Shown one piece after another: positions 16,908 through 25,751 of a stretch of DNA of 64,000 nucleotides. Below the pieces are notes generated by a model that was given only the letters and a program-made list of their open reading frames with translations, was not told the origin of the DNA and ran no database searches. The DNA comes from Alloprevotella sp. Lung230. GTDB taxonomy: Bacteria; Bacteroidota; Bacteroidia; Bacteroidales; Bacteroidaceae. Each line of letters begins with the position of its first letter. Within the stretch, counting starts at the first letter, position 1. The position numbers and the translations under genes were made by a program. The stretch covers positions 186,001 through 250,000 of the forward strand of contig NZ_JACSUD010000001.1 of the NCBI RefSeq assembly GCF_014385435.1, read 5' to 3'.

Positions 16908-17867
16908 ATGATGAACAACCTCGTTTTTCTCGACAGTCACGCCCTCAACCCCGGCGACTTGAGCTGGGAAGCCCTCACCCGACAGGGCCGCCTCACCGTC
17001 TACGAACGCACCACCCCCGAAGAGGTGGTGGAGCGCAGTCGCGATGCCGACGTGATTATCCTCAACAAAGTGCGCCTCACCGCCGACCACTTTGCCGCCC
17101 TACCCCACCTGCGTCTCGTGCTCGTGGCCGCCACGGGCTACGATGTGGTGGACCTCGCTGCGGCGCGCCGCCACGGCGTGACGGTGTGCAACGTTCCGGC
17201 CTACAGCACACTGGCCGTGGCGCAGCACACCCTCGCCCTACTGCTGGAACACTGCAACCGCGTGGGCCACTATGCCGCGCAGTCGCAACAAGGCCGATGG
17301 GCCTCCTGCTCCGACTTCTGCTACTGGGACGAACCCGTGGTGGAACTTTCCGGCAAGCGCGTCTCGCTCGTGGGCTTCGGGCACATCGGGCAAAAGGTGG
17401 CGCAGCTCCTGCAAGTGCTCGAAGCTGAAGTGTGCGTCGTTTCGTCCAAAGCACAAGACCAACTTCCCGCTGGCATTCAGAAAATCACGCTCGAAGAAGC
17501 CTTCGCCTCGTCCGACGTCGTTTCACTCCACTGTCCTCTGACGCCCGACAACCGCGCCTTTGTCAACGCCGCGCTGCTCGCGAAGAGCCGTCCCGGACTG
17601 GTGCTCATCAACACGGCCCGCGGCGGGCTCATCGACGACGAAGCGGTGGCCGCTGCGCTCCGCAAAGGGCGATTGGGCAGCTATGCCTGCGACGTACTGA
17701 GCAGCGAACCGCCGGCGCCCGACCATCCGCTCCTCCACACGCCACGCACCTTCGTCACGCCCCACATCGCCTGGGCGAGCCGCGATGCCCGCACCCGCAT
17801 CGTCGACATCATGGCCGACAATCTCCGCGCTTTCCTCAGCGGAACGCCCATCCACACGGTGTCGTAG
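16908..17867 (+). CDS. D-2-hydroxyacid dehydrogenase (glycerate dehydrogenase type)
   Basis: This 319-residue NAD(P)-dependent dehydrogenase would interconvert a 2-ketoacid and a D-2-hydroxyacid, possibly hydroxypyruvate and glycerate. It shows the Rossmann motif VSLVGFGHIGQKVAQ, the substrate-binding Arg in NTARGGLIDDEA, the Glu in LSSEPP and the catalytic His in TPHIAWAS; the N-terminal half (VVAATGYDVVDLAAARRHGVTVCNVP) is typical of the family. The start at 16908 is chosen because the upstream open frame lies in the MITE-like element. It ends facing hemG across a strong bidirectional terminator. Confidence 0.9.
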   Translation: MMNNLVFLDSHALNPGDLSWEALTRQGRLTVYERTTPEEVVERSRDADVIILNKVRLTADHFAALPHLRLVLVAATGYDVVDLAAARRHGVTVCNVPAYSTLAVAQHTLALLLEHCNRVGHYAAQSQQGRWASCSDFCYWDEPVVELSGKRVSLVGFGHIGQKVAQLLQVLEAEVCVVSSKAQDQLPAGIQKITLEEAFASSDVVSLHCPLTPDNRAFVNAALLAKSRPGLVLINTARGGLIDDEAVAAALRKGRLGSYACDVLSSEPPAPDHPLLHTPRTFVTPHIAWASRDARTRIVDIMADNLRAFLSGTPIHTVS

Positions 17868-17900
17868 ACAAGCACCGCTGCGTTTTTTCTCCCTCAAAAA

Positions 17901-17950
17901 AAGAGAAGGGTCGAACTTCGTTGCTTTTCGCGAAGTTCGACCCTTCTCTT
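17901..17950. terminator. Bidirectional terminator between convergent genes
   Basis: A perfect 20-bp stem (17901-17920 with 17931-17950) with a 10-nt loop sits between two converging genes. It has an A run on the left (CTCAAAAAAA, a T run for the minus strand) and TTATC on the right. Just beyond is an 18-bp perfect palindrome, AAAAGGGACGTCCCTTTT at 17954-17971. Confidence 0.9.
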
Positions 17951-17983
17951 ATCAAAAGGGACGTCCCTTTTGCCGAAACGCCG

Positions 17984-19390
17984 CTAAACGAGGGTTTCGA
18001 CCAGCCGTTGCGCAACGGCGGTGCCCTGCCGGATGCGATCGGCCATTCCGATGCCGTCACGCAGGTTGCCGGCGAGGGTCAGTCCGGGATGAGCCGCTTC
18101 GAGGGCAGCCACGGCCGCCAGTCGACGTTCTGTCGAAGCTTCATATTGCGGGATGGCGCGACGGTGGCGGAAGATGTCGAGCCGGACGGGCTTGATCTCC
18201 GCCGGCAGACGCAGCATGCGGTGGAGCACATCGTCGATGATGTCGGCCACGGCCTCATCGCCCAGGTCGAGCAGTTCGGGATGGTGCACGCCGCCCATAA
18301 ATACCGAAAAGACCGCCCCATCTTGTGGCGCACGCCCCGCGAAGCAAGAGGAGGGAAAGAGGATGCCCAGCACCGGTTGGGTTTCGGCCGAGGGGACAAG
18401 CCCACCGAAGGCTGCAAAGTCCCTTCCCGCGGTGTCGTCCAGACAGACCGCAGCCTGCACGATGGGGGCGTAGGTCAAGGAGGCGATGGCCTGCACCGCT
18501 TCGACATCGGCAAACGGCAAGAGTTCGGGCAGGGCATAGGCCGGACAGGTGGTCACCACGTGCTGCGCGGTGAGCGTGGCCGGTCGGCCGGCGTGATCAA
18601 AGTCGATGCGCCACAAACCCTCGGGCGTGGTGGGCGGTGTCAAGCGGGGGTGTTTGGCCTCGAGCACTATGCGGTCGCGCCCCACGCGGTCGGTCAGGGT
18701 TTCGATCAAACGCTCCATCCCGCCCTCGGCCGCAAACACCTGTTTAGTTGCACGGCGCTCGCGCTCCGTCTTGGGCTGGCGAGCCTTTTTCAGCGCACCG
18801 CGGATGAAACTCCCATAAGTCTGTTCCAAAGCGTAGAGCCGCGGTAGGGCAAAACGCGTGACAAGCCGCATCGGGTCGCCGGCGTAGACCCCCGAGAGGA
18901 AGGGATCGACAGCGTTGCGCAGGAACGACCGCCCCAAGCGGCGCACGGTGAGCGCGCCCACCGTCTCGTCGGGGTCGGTGCCGCGGCGGCGGAAGGGTTC
19001 GCCGAGCAGACGGAGCTTGTCGACCAGGGAAAACAGTGGTGTGGTCAGCCCCGCGAACAGGCTCGAAGGGAGCGCGTGGAAGCGGTCGCCCTTCCAAATC
19101 CAGCGGGATTTGGCCTCCGGGCGGGCGGTGACGAGGGGGCAGGCCGGAGCGAGGGCATCGAAGAGCTCGGCCACTTCGGGGTGGGACAGTGCTCCCGTGT
19201 TGGGGCCGCTTTCGTAGATGAAGCCGTCGCGGTGGAACGAGTGGATTTGTCCGCCCACGCGATCGGCTGTCTCCAGGATGCCGACGTCGATGCCGGCGCA
19301 TTTCAGTCGGAAGGCGGTGGTCAGTCCCGTCAGGCCGGCGCCGACGATGAGCACTTGTCGGGTCGAGGAGTCAGATGGCGAAAGAGACAT
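17984..19390 (-). CDS. hemG: Protoporphyrinogen oxidase (HemG/HemY type, FAD)
   Basis: The 468-residue flavoprotein would oxidise protoporphyrinogen IX (or coproporphyrinogen) in haem synthesis. The N-terminus has the FAD dinucleotide motif VLIVGAGLTGLTTAFRL followed by ILETADRVGGQIHS, then YESGPNTGALSHPEV and the family's central segment RLGRSFLRNAVDPFLSGVYAGDPMRL; the C-terminus LTLAGNLRDGIGMADRIRQG is the second FAD-contact region. The ATG at 19390 is preferred because the frame upstream overlaps the receptor gene and lacks family similarity. Only 13 nt separate it from the TonB-dependent receptor, so the two probably form an operon. Confidence 0.92.
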   Translation of the reverse strand: MSLSPSDSSTRQVLIVGAGLTGLTTAFRLKCAGIDVGILETADRVGGQIHSFHRDGFIYESGPNTGALSHPEVAELFDALAPACPLVTARPEAKSRWIWKGDRFHALPSSLFAGLTTPLFSLVDKLRLLGEPFRRRGTDPDETVGALTVRRLGRSFLRNAVDPFLSGVYAGDPMRLVTRFALPRLYALEQTYGSFIRGALKKARQPKTERERRATKQVFAAEGGMERLIETLTDRVGRDRIVLEAKHPRLTPPTTPEGLWRIDFDHAGRPATLTAQHVVTTCPAYALPELLPFADVEAVQAIASLTYAPIVQAAVCLDDTAGRDFAAFGGLVPSAETQPVLGILFPSSCFAGRAPQDGAVFSVFMGGVHHPELLDLGDEAVADIIDDVLHRMLRLPAEIKPVRLDIFRHRRAIPQYEASTERRLAAVAALEAAHPGLTLAGNLRDGIGMADRIRQGTAVAQRLVETLV

Positions 19391-19403
19391 GGCGGGGCTG
19401 AAA

Positions 19404-21458
19404 TCAGAGGTGAAGGATGAGGGATGTGCCCAGGCTGAGCGGACGGCCGAGCTGAGCAAAGTGGGTGGGCGCTTTGAAGGCGTAGACGTTGTAGTGGGTG
19501 TCGGTGAGGTTCTTGCCCCACACTTCCCAGGAGAGGTGGCCGAAGTCGGCGCTCACCTTGGCGTTGAGCAAAGCATAGAAGGGTTGCGCCACGGCATTGT
19601 CCTCAGCCCAGTAGATTTTGCCCACACCCGTCAGGCCGGCGCTGAGGGTGAGGCGTTTCAGCAGGCCGTCGTCGAAGAGGAGGGAGTAGGCCGCATTGAG
19701 GGCCAGCGTGTGGCGCGGCACGAGGGGCAGGAGGTGGTGGGAGAAGTCCTGCGCGGCGCTCTTCTTGTAGTCGATGAAGCGGGCGTAGGTGTAGCCATAG
19801 TTGGCGTGCAGCACGAGGGTGGGAATCGGACGCGCCGTGAGAGCAAGTTCCACGCCTTTGCTGTCGGAGTGTCCGGCGTTGAGGAGGATGTTGCCCTTGC
19901 CCGGCACGGTGTGGCTCACCTGTTGTCGGCGCCAGTCGATGTAGAACACGGCGAGGTCGGCCAGCAGGCGGCCGTCCAGCAGACGGAGCTTGCTGCCCAG
20001 TTCGTAGTTCCAGTTGAACTCGGGAGCATAAGTGCGCTCATCGTCCGTGCGGAACGTCTGGTTGAAGCCGCCGGCCTTGTAGCCGCGCGTCACCGAAACG
20101 TAGTAGAGATTGCGGTTGCGGGTGATGTACTGGAAGGCAAATTTGGGCGTGAGTTGATGGAAGCGGAGCCGACTGTCGAAGGTCGACACGGGTTTCCGCA
20201 GGCCGAGGGCCGAAAGGCGATAGGTCACCAGCGAGTAGTCGTCGCGAGCATGTTCGTAGTCGAAACGCAGACCGGCGGTGAGCGAAAGTCCGCGCCAGAG
20301 GTTGAAGCTCGACTGGTGGTAAAGGGCGAGGGCGGTGGTGGGGATTTCGTAGTGGGCCGGAAGGGCACGGTCTTGGACGATGTACTGCGTCTCAACGGTG
20401 TTGTCCACCCACTGCCGCATCCCGAACGCACCGACCACCCACTGGTAGCGCCCCGCGTGGTTGGACTTGAGCGTCAGTTCCTGGCTCAGCATCTTCTGCC
20501 CGAGGGTGTTGATGACGTAGTAGAGATCGGCCGGGGTGAAGTCCTGGTCGATAGTCTGGCGGTCGTCGACATACTGGAAGGCGGTCTGGCTGTTGAACGA
20601 AAGCGTTTCGTTCTCATAGCGTGCGCCGAAGCCCGACGAAGAGATGGTGCGGCGGTAGGTCGACGGGCGGTTGTAGTTCACCTCCGCTGTCCGTCCGCTG
20701 GCAGGGTCGTAGGCCGCATAGGGATAGCCCCCTTGGTCGGTGTGGTCGAGGAAGGAGTTGAGGCGCAGCGTCCATCCGGCCGCCGGTTTCCACACCAGAG
20801 CCAACCGTCCGAAACCCTCGTCGAGGGCATCGGCTTTGCGGTCGAGCGCTACATTGTGGAAACAGCCGCCGTTGTGGTGGTAGCCCCCCGAGAGGGAAAA
20901 ACCGAAGTTGGGCGAAAGGCGGGCGTAGTGGGCCAACTGCACGCTGCGGTCGGCCTGAGTGCCGGCGCCCAACTTCAAGCGCGTGCCCTGATAGGCGATA
21001 GGCGAGAGGGAGTGAACGTTGATGGTGCCCCCGATAGCATTGCGACCAAAGAGAGTGCCCTGCGGTCCACGAAACACCTCGACGCTCCCCACCTCGGCCA
21101 GGTCGAGGTCGAAGGAGGAGTTTTCAAAGTGGGGCACGCCGTCCACGTTGAACGCCACCGTCGGGCCTTTGGCCTTGGCGCCGATGCCGCGGATGTAGAT
21201 GGGGGAGTTTTGCTTCGATCCATAGTCGGGCATGTAGAAGTTGGGGAGCACGGCGGTGAGTTCCTTGATGTTGCCCACCTCCTGGTCGCGCAGGAAGTGG
21301 CGACCCAACACCGACACCGACGATGGAGCGAGGTTGCGCTTGTTGAGTTTGAACTCCACGACCTTGGCTTCTTCAAGGTCCACATTGTTTCGGGCCGTAT
21401 CGACCGTCGTGTCATGTGCCGGCGCGAGAGTCGCGAGGCAAAGCAGGGTATTAAGCAT
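19404..21458 (-). CDS. TonB-dependent outer-membrane receptor
   Basis: The 684-residue product is an outer-membrane active transporter. After a signal peptide (MLNTLLCLATLAPA) come the plug domain (VSVLGRHFLRDQEVGNIKELTAVLPNFYM, IYIRGIG, FNVDGVPHFENSS, VEVFRGPQGTLFGRNAIGGTINV) and a beta barrel ending in the aromatic-rich GTSLILHL terminus. It lacks the carboxypeptidase-like N-terminal domain of SusC proteins and has no SusD partner, so it is the siderophore/haem/vitamin type. Coupling to hemG 13 nt downstream suggests uptake of haem or a porphyrin precursor, which is inference. The ATG at 21458 follows a -7 box. Confidence 0.92.
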   Translation of the reverse strand: MLNTLLCLATLAPAHDTTVDTARNNVDLEEAKVVEFKLNKRNLAPSSVSVLGRHFLRDQEVGNIKELTAVLPNFYMPDYGSKQNSPIYIRGIGAKAKGPTVAFNVDGVPHFENSSFDLDLAEVGSVEVFRGPQGTLFGRNAIGGTINVHSLSPIAYQGTRLKLGAGTQADRSVQLAHYARLSPNFGFSLSGGYHHNGGCFHNVALDRKADALDEGFGRLALVWKPAAGWTLRLNSFLDHTDQGGYPYAAYDPASGRTAEVNYNRPSTYRRTISSSGFGARYENETLSFNSQTAFQYVDDRQTIDQDFTPADLYYVINTLGQKMLSQELTLKSNHAGRYQWVVGAFGMRQWVDNTVETQYIVQDRALPAHYEIPTTALALYHQSSFNLWRGLSLTAGLRFDYEHARDDYSLVTYRLSALGLRKPVSTFDSRLRFHQLTPKFAFQYITRNRNLYYVSVTRGYKAGGFNQTFRTDDERTYAPEFNWNYELGSKLRLLDGRLLADLAVFYIDWRRQQVSHTVPGKGNILLNAGHSDSKGVELALTARPIPTLVLHANYGYTYARFIDYKKSAAQDFSHHLLPLVPRHTLALNAAYSLLFDDGLLKRLTLSAGLTGVGKIYWAEDNAVAQPFYALLNAKVSADFGHLSWEVWGKNLTDTHYNVYAFKAPTHFAQLGRPLSLGTSLILHL

Positions 21459-21499
21459 AGGGTTTTCTGTTATGTCTGCCTGATGCGTTTCAGGCGGTG

Positions 21500-21507
21500 C
21501 AAAGGTA
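21500..21507 (-). promoter_or_regulatory. -7 box of the receptor-hemG operon
   Basis: TACCTTTG on the minus strand, 42 nt before the ATG at 21458. No TTG is evident at the usual -33 distance. Confidence 0.6.
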
Positions 21508-21741
21508 CAGCATTTCTCAGGTTCTCGTAATCCTAAATTATAAGGATATTTTGCTCTTGGCGATCTCTCACGGCCGATGAGAGAGAGGAACTGTGCGAGG
21601 TTTTGCCTTCGGACTGCGGATATTCGCCCTCTCCGGGGATGAATATCGGCAGACGACAGCAGCAGAACAGGGAGAACACCGAGGTCACTCCTTTTCGGGC
21701 ACACGAGGTGGATTTCGTCCGTCAATTCGTGGACGTTTCCC

Positions 21742-21772
21742 TTGCTCCCTTCGTGAGTTATTGCTATCTTTG
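21742..21772 (+). promoter_or_regulatory. Promoter of the HU-like gene
   Basis: TTG (21742-21744), a 20-nt spacer and TATCTTTG (21765-21772). It predicts a 5' leader of about 215 nt for the gene at 21993, which would contain the 22-bp tandem repeats. Confidence 0.65.
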
Positions 21773-21786
21773 CGGTGAGAAAAAAT

Positions 21787-21874
21787 CGTCCCTTCGGGAA
21801 GAGACGAACGTCCCATCGCGAAGAAACGAATGTCCCTTCGCGAAGATACAAATGTTCCTTCGGGAAGAGACGAT
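21787..21874 (+). repeat. Four 22-bp tandem repeats in an mRNA leader
   Basis: Four units of exactly 22 bp (21787-21808, 21809-21830, 21831-21852, 21853-21874) follow the consensus YGTCCCTTCGSGAAGARACG plus two bases. Each can form a tiny hairpin (TCCC-TTC-GGGA) in the RNA. There are no spacers between the units. Confidence 0.8.
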
Positions 21875-21992
21875 GACTATCCGGTCGCTGTCGACGACCA
21901 CGACCCATTGCCATCTGCGCGAACGCCTCGCCCGTGGTGCGGCACAAACTCGACTCACAAAAGACTCCAACTCACCTTAAAACAAAAGCACT

Positions 21993-22598
21993 ATGGCTGT
22001 ACCCTACAAAATCCAAAAGACGACAGGAACATTTGCCGAAACGGACAAGTGGAAAGCCGTCGTAGACGAATACGAAACCATCGGTCTGGACTGGCTGAGC
22101 CGCCAAATCGTGCGGGGCACGTCGATGACCAGCGGCGACCTCATCGGCGCGCTCGTCTCCCTCAACAACGAAATGGCCGAGCAACTCATGGCCGGACGGC
22201 GCGTGCATCTGCCGGGACTGGGCTACTTCTCCCTCGCCGTGAAGGGCGACCTCTACGAAGACCCTAAAACGGGCAAGATGCGCCTGCGCAACGCTCAGGT
22301 GCGCACAGTGAAATTCCGTCCCGACAGGCAGATGATGGAGGCGCTCCGCGAGACAAAGTTTGAAAACGCGACCTACCGCGACGGCTTCTACGATGCGCCC
22401 ACCGATGAGGAAATCGACGCTGCACTGGTGCGCCTCTTCGATGCGCAAGAGGTGGTGGTCACCTCGCGACTGCTCCGAGAATTGGGCGTGTCGCGCAGTG
22501 TGGGCTACCGCCTGGTGAAGCGCCTCGAAGCGGAGGGCAAACTGCGGAATGTGGGCACGCCTCATCGCAAAATCTTCATGCGAGGCACAAAACTGTGA
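21993..22598 (+). CDS. HU-like DNA-binding protein with C-terminal helix-turn-helix-like tail
   Basis: The 201-residue product has a Bacteroidota HU-related domain in its first 130 residues: MAVPYKIQKTTG, SMTSGDLIGALVSLNNEMAEQLMAGRRVHLPGLGYFSLAVKG and VRTVKFRPDRQMMEAL. The remaining 70 residues (VVVTSRLLRELGVSRSVGYRLVKRLEAEGKLRNVGTPHRKIFM) read as a winged-helix-like element, which is an extension over normal HU of about 90 residues. It probably bends or packages DNA or regulates transcription; a specific role is unknown. It is monocistronic, with an unusual repeat-containing leader. Confidence 0.85.
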   Translation: MAVPYKIQKTTGTFAETDKWKAVVDEYETIGLDWLSRQIVRGTSMTSGDLIGALVSLNNEMAEQLMAGRRVHLPGLGYFSLAVKGDLYEDPKTGKMRLRNAQVRTVKFRPDRQMMEALRETKFENATYRDGFYDAPTDEEIDAALVRLFDAQEVVVTSRLLRELGVSRSVGYRLVKRLEAEGKLRNVGTPHRKIFMRGTKL

Positions 22599-22642
22599 GC
22601 CGCCCACGACAGTGCCCCCTTCGCCCGACCACGTGCACTGTG

Positions 22643-22667
22643 GGGCGGAAATCGCCCGTTTTATTTT
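22643..22667 (+). terminator. Possible terminator after the HU-like gene
   Basis: GGGCG-GAAAT-CGCCC is followed by GTTTTATTTT. The GGGCG arm can instead pair with CGCCC at about 22601-22605 together with ACAGTGC/GCACTGT, so two structures compete. The T run also overlaps the -33 of the next gene's promoter. Confidence 0.4.
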
Positions 22668-22695
22668 GCTGGGTCGGGGGATTGCCGTACTTTTG
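22666..22695 (+). promoter_or_regulatory. Promoter of the PBP1A gene
   Basis: TTG (22666-22668), a 19-nt spacer and TACTTTTG (22688-22695), 28 nt before the ATG at 22724. Confidence 0.75.
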
Positions 22696-22723
22696 CGTCA
22701 ACTAAGACTGAAATCTTCTCAAG

Positions 22724-25300
22724 ATGAATACTCAAAATCGCAGCTTCGGGGGCAAGCTTTTCCGCCCCTTCGCTTGGAGCGGCCGGCAAGTGTCGCGCTT
22801 CTGGCGCTGGTACAAAAGCCTCTATCGTCAAGCCCCTTGGTGGAAGAAGGCCGGAATCGGTGCGGCCTCCTTCGTGGCCTTCCTCGTGTTCTATTGTTTC
22901 GCCGTGCAGATCAATCTGTTCTGGCTCTTCGGCAAGTCGCCCTCGCTGAGCAGCATCATGCACCCCAAGAATGCAGCTGCCTCGGAGATTTACAGTGACG
23001 ACGGCAAACTGCTGGGCAAGTTTTTCAACGAAAACCGCTCGCCCGTGCCCTACGACTCCATCGCACCGGCCTTTGTCGACGCCCTCATTTCGACCGAAGA
23101 CGAACGCTTCTACAGCCACCACGGTGTGGACTTCTTCGGGATCTTCGCTGCCATGAAGGATGCAGCTCAAGGGCATGCCCGCGGAGCTTCGACCATCACG
23201 CAGCAATTGGTAAAAAACATGTTTCGCGTTCGCACAGAGTATTCCACCGGACTGCTCGGCTACATCCCCGGCGTGAAAATCCTCATCATGAAGAGCAAGG
23301 AGATGATCATCGCCACGGAGCTGGAACTCTTCTGTTCGAAGCAGGAAATCCTCACCATGTATGCCAACACCGTGGACTTCGGATCGAACGCCTACGGCAT
23401 CAAGACGGCCGCCAAGACCTACTTCAAGACCACTCCCGCCGCCCTCAAAACGGAAGAGGCGGCCGTGCTCGTGGGACTGCTCAAAGCCACCTCGGCCTAC
23501 AACCCCAAACTCCATCCGAAAAACTCCCTCCGGCGCCGCAACACCGTACTCGACAACATGCGCAACCACGGCAAACTTTCGGCCGAGGAGTGCGAACGCC
23601 TCAAAGAGAAGCCCATCGAACTGAAATTCGGCGTTGAGAGTGCCTACGACGGGCAGGCTCTCTATTTCCGCCAAGCCGTGGCCGAGGAGATGAAGACCCT
23701 CACACCCGAACTCGACCCCTATCGCGACGGACTGAAGATTTACACCACCCTCAACAGTCGCATGCAGCAGTATGCCGAGGAGGCCATGCGCCAGCAGATG
23801 CGCGTGGTGCAGCGCAACTTCGACAGCCACTGGGGACGTCAAGACCCATGGGTGGGCGAGGGCAACAAGCCGCTCCCCAACTTTGTGCAGGAGAAGATGC
23901 GGCAGACCGATGCCTACAAGATGCTTTCTGCCCGCTATCCCGACGACCCGGCCCAGGTGTGGCGCGTGCTCAACACGCCCCACAAGGTGCGCCTTTTCAC
24001 CTACGACGGCCCGATTGAGCGAGAGATGACTTCCATCGACTCTCTACGCTATATGCTCCACTACATGCACGCCGGTTTCGTGGCCATCGAACCGCAGAAC
24101 GGCTATGTCCGTGCCTATGTGGGCGACGTGGATTTCAACACGTGGCAGCACGACAACGTGAGCGCCGCCCATCAACCCGGATCTACCTTCAAACTCTTTG
24201 CCTACGCCACCGCCATCAAGCAGGGATGGTTGCCCTCCGATGCCCGCCTGAAAGACGAATATATCCAGATGGACGTGGTGGACAAGGACGGCAAGCCCTC
24301 CGTGTGGCGGCCGCACAACGCCAACGGCCGTTTCTCGGGTGCCAACATCCCCCTGCGCGCCGCCTTTGCCCAGAGCATCAACACGATTGCCATCAAGCTC
24401 GGACAGGAAGTGGGCATCGACAATGTCATCCGCACGGCACAGGACATGGGGGTGCAGTCGCGCCTTGAAAACGCTCCCTCTCTCGTGCTCGGCGCCAGCG
24501 ATGCCACGGTGATGGAGATGGTGGGCGCTTATGCCGCCGTGGCCAACTCGGGCGAATACGTCAAGCCCACTCTCATCACGAAGATTGTTGATGCCGATGG
24601 CAAGGTGGTCTACGAAAGCCGCCGCGAAGCCCACACCGTGATGACGGCCAAGGAGGCCTTCTACATGCAGACGCTTCTCGCTGCCGGAGTGACCGATGCC
24701 GGCGGTACGTCCCAAAGCCTCGGTGCACAGCAGTATGCCGGCAAGTGGTTCTGGAACCGCACGCTCGACATGGGCGGCAAGACCGGCACGTCCAACTCCC
24801 ACGCCGATGCATGGTTCATCGGTGTCACCCCCAACCTTGTGGGCGGTGCGTGGGTCGGCGGTGAATATCGCCAAATCCACTTCCGCACCGGTGCACTCGG
24901 ACAGGGTTCGAAGACGGCCCTCCCCATCTTCGGCCTCTTCCTCAACAAGGTGCTGAGCGATGCTGCTCTGCGCGACCACTATTTAGCGAATTTCAACATC
25001 CCCGATGGTGTGAACCCGGCCGACCTCGAAGGCCGTATGCCGGCCCTGCCGACCGACACCCTCAGTGCCGACAGTACGCTCATAGACAACGACGACCTCA
25101 TGGACGCCTCTGACGCTCCCACTCCCGAGAACGGCGAAGCTCCTGCTCCACCGGCAGAGCCTGCCCCTGCCCCCGCGGCTCCTACGGCTGCACCAGTTCC
25201 CGCATCGGCCGCTCCCTCCGCCCCTGCGGAAAAGGCAGAAAAGAAGCCGAAGGCCAAGCCCGCGAAGCCGGCCCGCAACAAGGACGATATGTTCAACTGA
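22724..25300 (+). CDS. Bifunctional penicillin-binding protein 1A
   Basis: This 858-residue inner-membrane enzyme polymerises and cross-links peptidoglycan. It has a cytoplasmic N-terminus, one membrane helix at about residues 48-65 (AGIGAASFVAFLVFYCFAV), the GT51 glycosyltransferase domain (ALISTEDERFYSHHGVDFFG; GASTITQQLVKNMF) and the transpeptidase domain with the active-site SxxK in HQPGSTFKLFAY, SxN in FAQSINTIAI and KTG in GGKTGTSN. The last 70 residues are a low-complexity tail of Pro, Ala and Glu ending in a Lys-rich stretch, probably disordered. The start ATG follows its promoter by 28 nt. Confidence 0.96.
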   Translation: MNTQNRSFGGKLFRPFAWSGRQVSRFWRWYKSLYRQAPWWKKAGIGAASFVAFLVFYCFAVQINLFWLFGKSPSLSSIMHPKNAAASEIYSDDGKLLGKFFNENRSPVPYDSIAPAFVDALISTEDERFYSHHGVDFFGIFAAMKDAAQGHARGASTITQQLVKNMFRVRTEYSTGLLGYIPGVKILIMKSKEMIIATELELFCSKQEILTMYANTVDFGSNAYGIKTAAKTYFKTTPAALKTEEAAVLVGLLKATSAYNPKLHPKNSLRRRNTVLDNMRNHGKLSAEECERLKEKPIELKFGVESAYDGQALYFRQAVAEEMKTLTPELDPYRDGLKIYTTLNSRMQQYAEEAMRQQMRVVQRNFDSHWGRQDPWVGEGNKPLPNFVQEKMRQTDAYKMLSARYPDDPAQVWRVLNTPHKVRLFTYDGPIEREMTSIDSLRYMLHYMHAGFVAIEPQNGYVRAYVGDVDFNTWQHDNVSAAHQPGSTFKLFAYATAIKQGWLPSDARLKDEYIQMDVVDKDGKPSVWRPHNANGRFSGANIPLRAAFAQSINTIAIKLGQEVGIDNVIRTAQDMGVQSRLENAPSLVLGASDATVMEMVGAYAAVANSGEYVKPTLITKIVDADGKVVYESRREAHTVMTAKEAFYMQTLLAAGVTDAGGTSQSLGAQQYAGKWFWNRTLDMGGKTGTSNSHADAWFIGVTPNLVGGAWVGGEYRQIHFRTGALGQGSKTALPIFGLFLNKVLSDAALRDHYLANFNIPDGVNPADLEGRMPALPTDTLSADSTLIDNDDLMDASDAPTPENGEAPAPPAEPAPAPAAPTAAPVPASAAPSAPAEKAEKKPKAKPAKPARNKDDMFN

Positions 25301-25356
25301 TGCTGCGGCAGCAACAAATAAGCATGTTTAGAGAAACGAAGCTACGCTGCCACTCA

Positions 25357-25525
25357 TAAGTTGGTCCCAAAATTAAATGTAGCTATCTTAATTGTAGAAT
25401 ATTCTCTACTTTGCCCCTATCTTTAGCTCCCTTTTCCGCCATTTCGCCTTTGTTCATCCCTCGTGTAGAAGGCCACACTCCTTCTTCACAAATTCTTCAC
25501 AAAGACGACCTGACGGAAAAGGGAA
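25357..25525 (-). repeat. MITE-like element, copy 3 (one end missing)
   Basis: The left end (TAAGTTGGTCCCAAAATTAA, 25357-25376) resembles the ends of copy 2, and the interior (CCCTTTTCCGCCAT, TCGCCTTTGTTCATC, ACACTCCTTCTTCACAAA, GACGACCTGACGGAAAA) aligns with it in the same orientation. The match stops at about 25525, so the right inverted end is lost. It carries a small internal duplication (CTTCACAAATTCTTCACAAA). Confidence 0.75.
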
Positions 25526-25674
25526 CAAAAACACCAAAGGTCATGTCGGTGTAAGAGAAATCCATGAGAGAGCAGATAACGTGACTGACAATCATTCAAA
25601 GATATCTGATAAGGTGACTGAAAGACGAAAGGTAATCGTGGAAAGAGTTGTAGCTAAAGCGTTAGGGAAAGGGA

Positions 25675-25721
25675 CATATAAAAAACAACCGACCGGTTTC
25701 TTTCGCGAAACCGGTCGGTTG
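25675..25721 (-). terminator. Terminator of guaA
   Basis: A perfect 15-bp stem (CAACCGACCGGTTTC at 25686-25700 with 25707-25721) and a 6-nt loop; on the minus strand it is followed by TTTTTTATATG. It begins about 30 nt past the guaA stop. Confidence 0.9.
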
Positions 25722-25751
25722 ATGTTTTTATCGAAAAAGGGGAACGGCGGA

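Larger units (their letters stand above)
25301..25751. other. Intergenic region between convergent PBP1A and guaA genes
   Basis: No convincing gene is present. The stretch holds a truncated MITE-like copy (25357-25525) and the guaA terminator. A short open frame across 25581-25772 runs through the terminator and into antisense guaA and is not supported. Confidence 0.6.

Noticed and set aside
21787-21874. CRISPR array
   Set aside because: The 22-bp units are directly adjacent without spacers and no cas genes are present.
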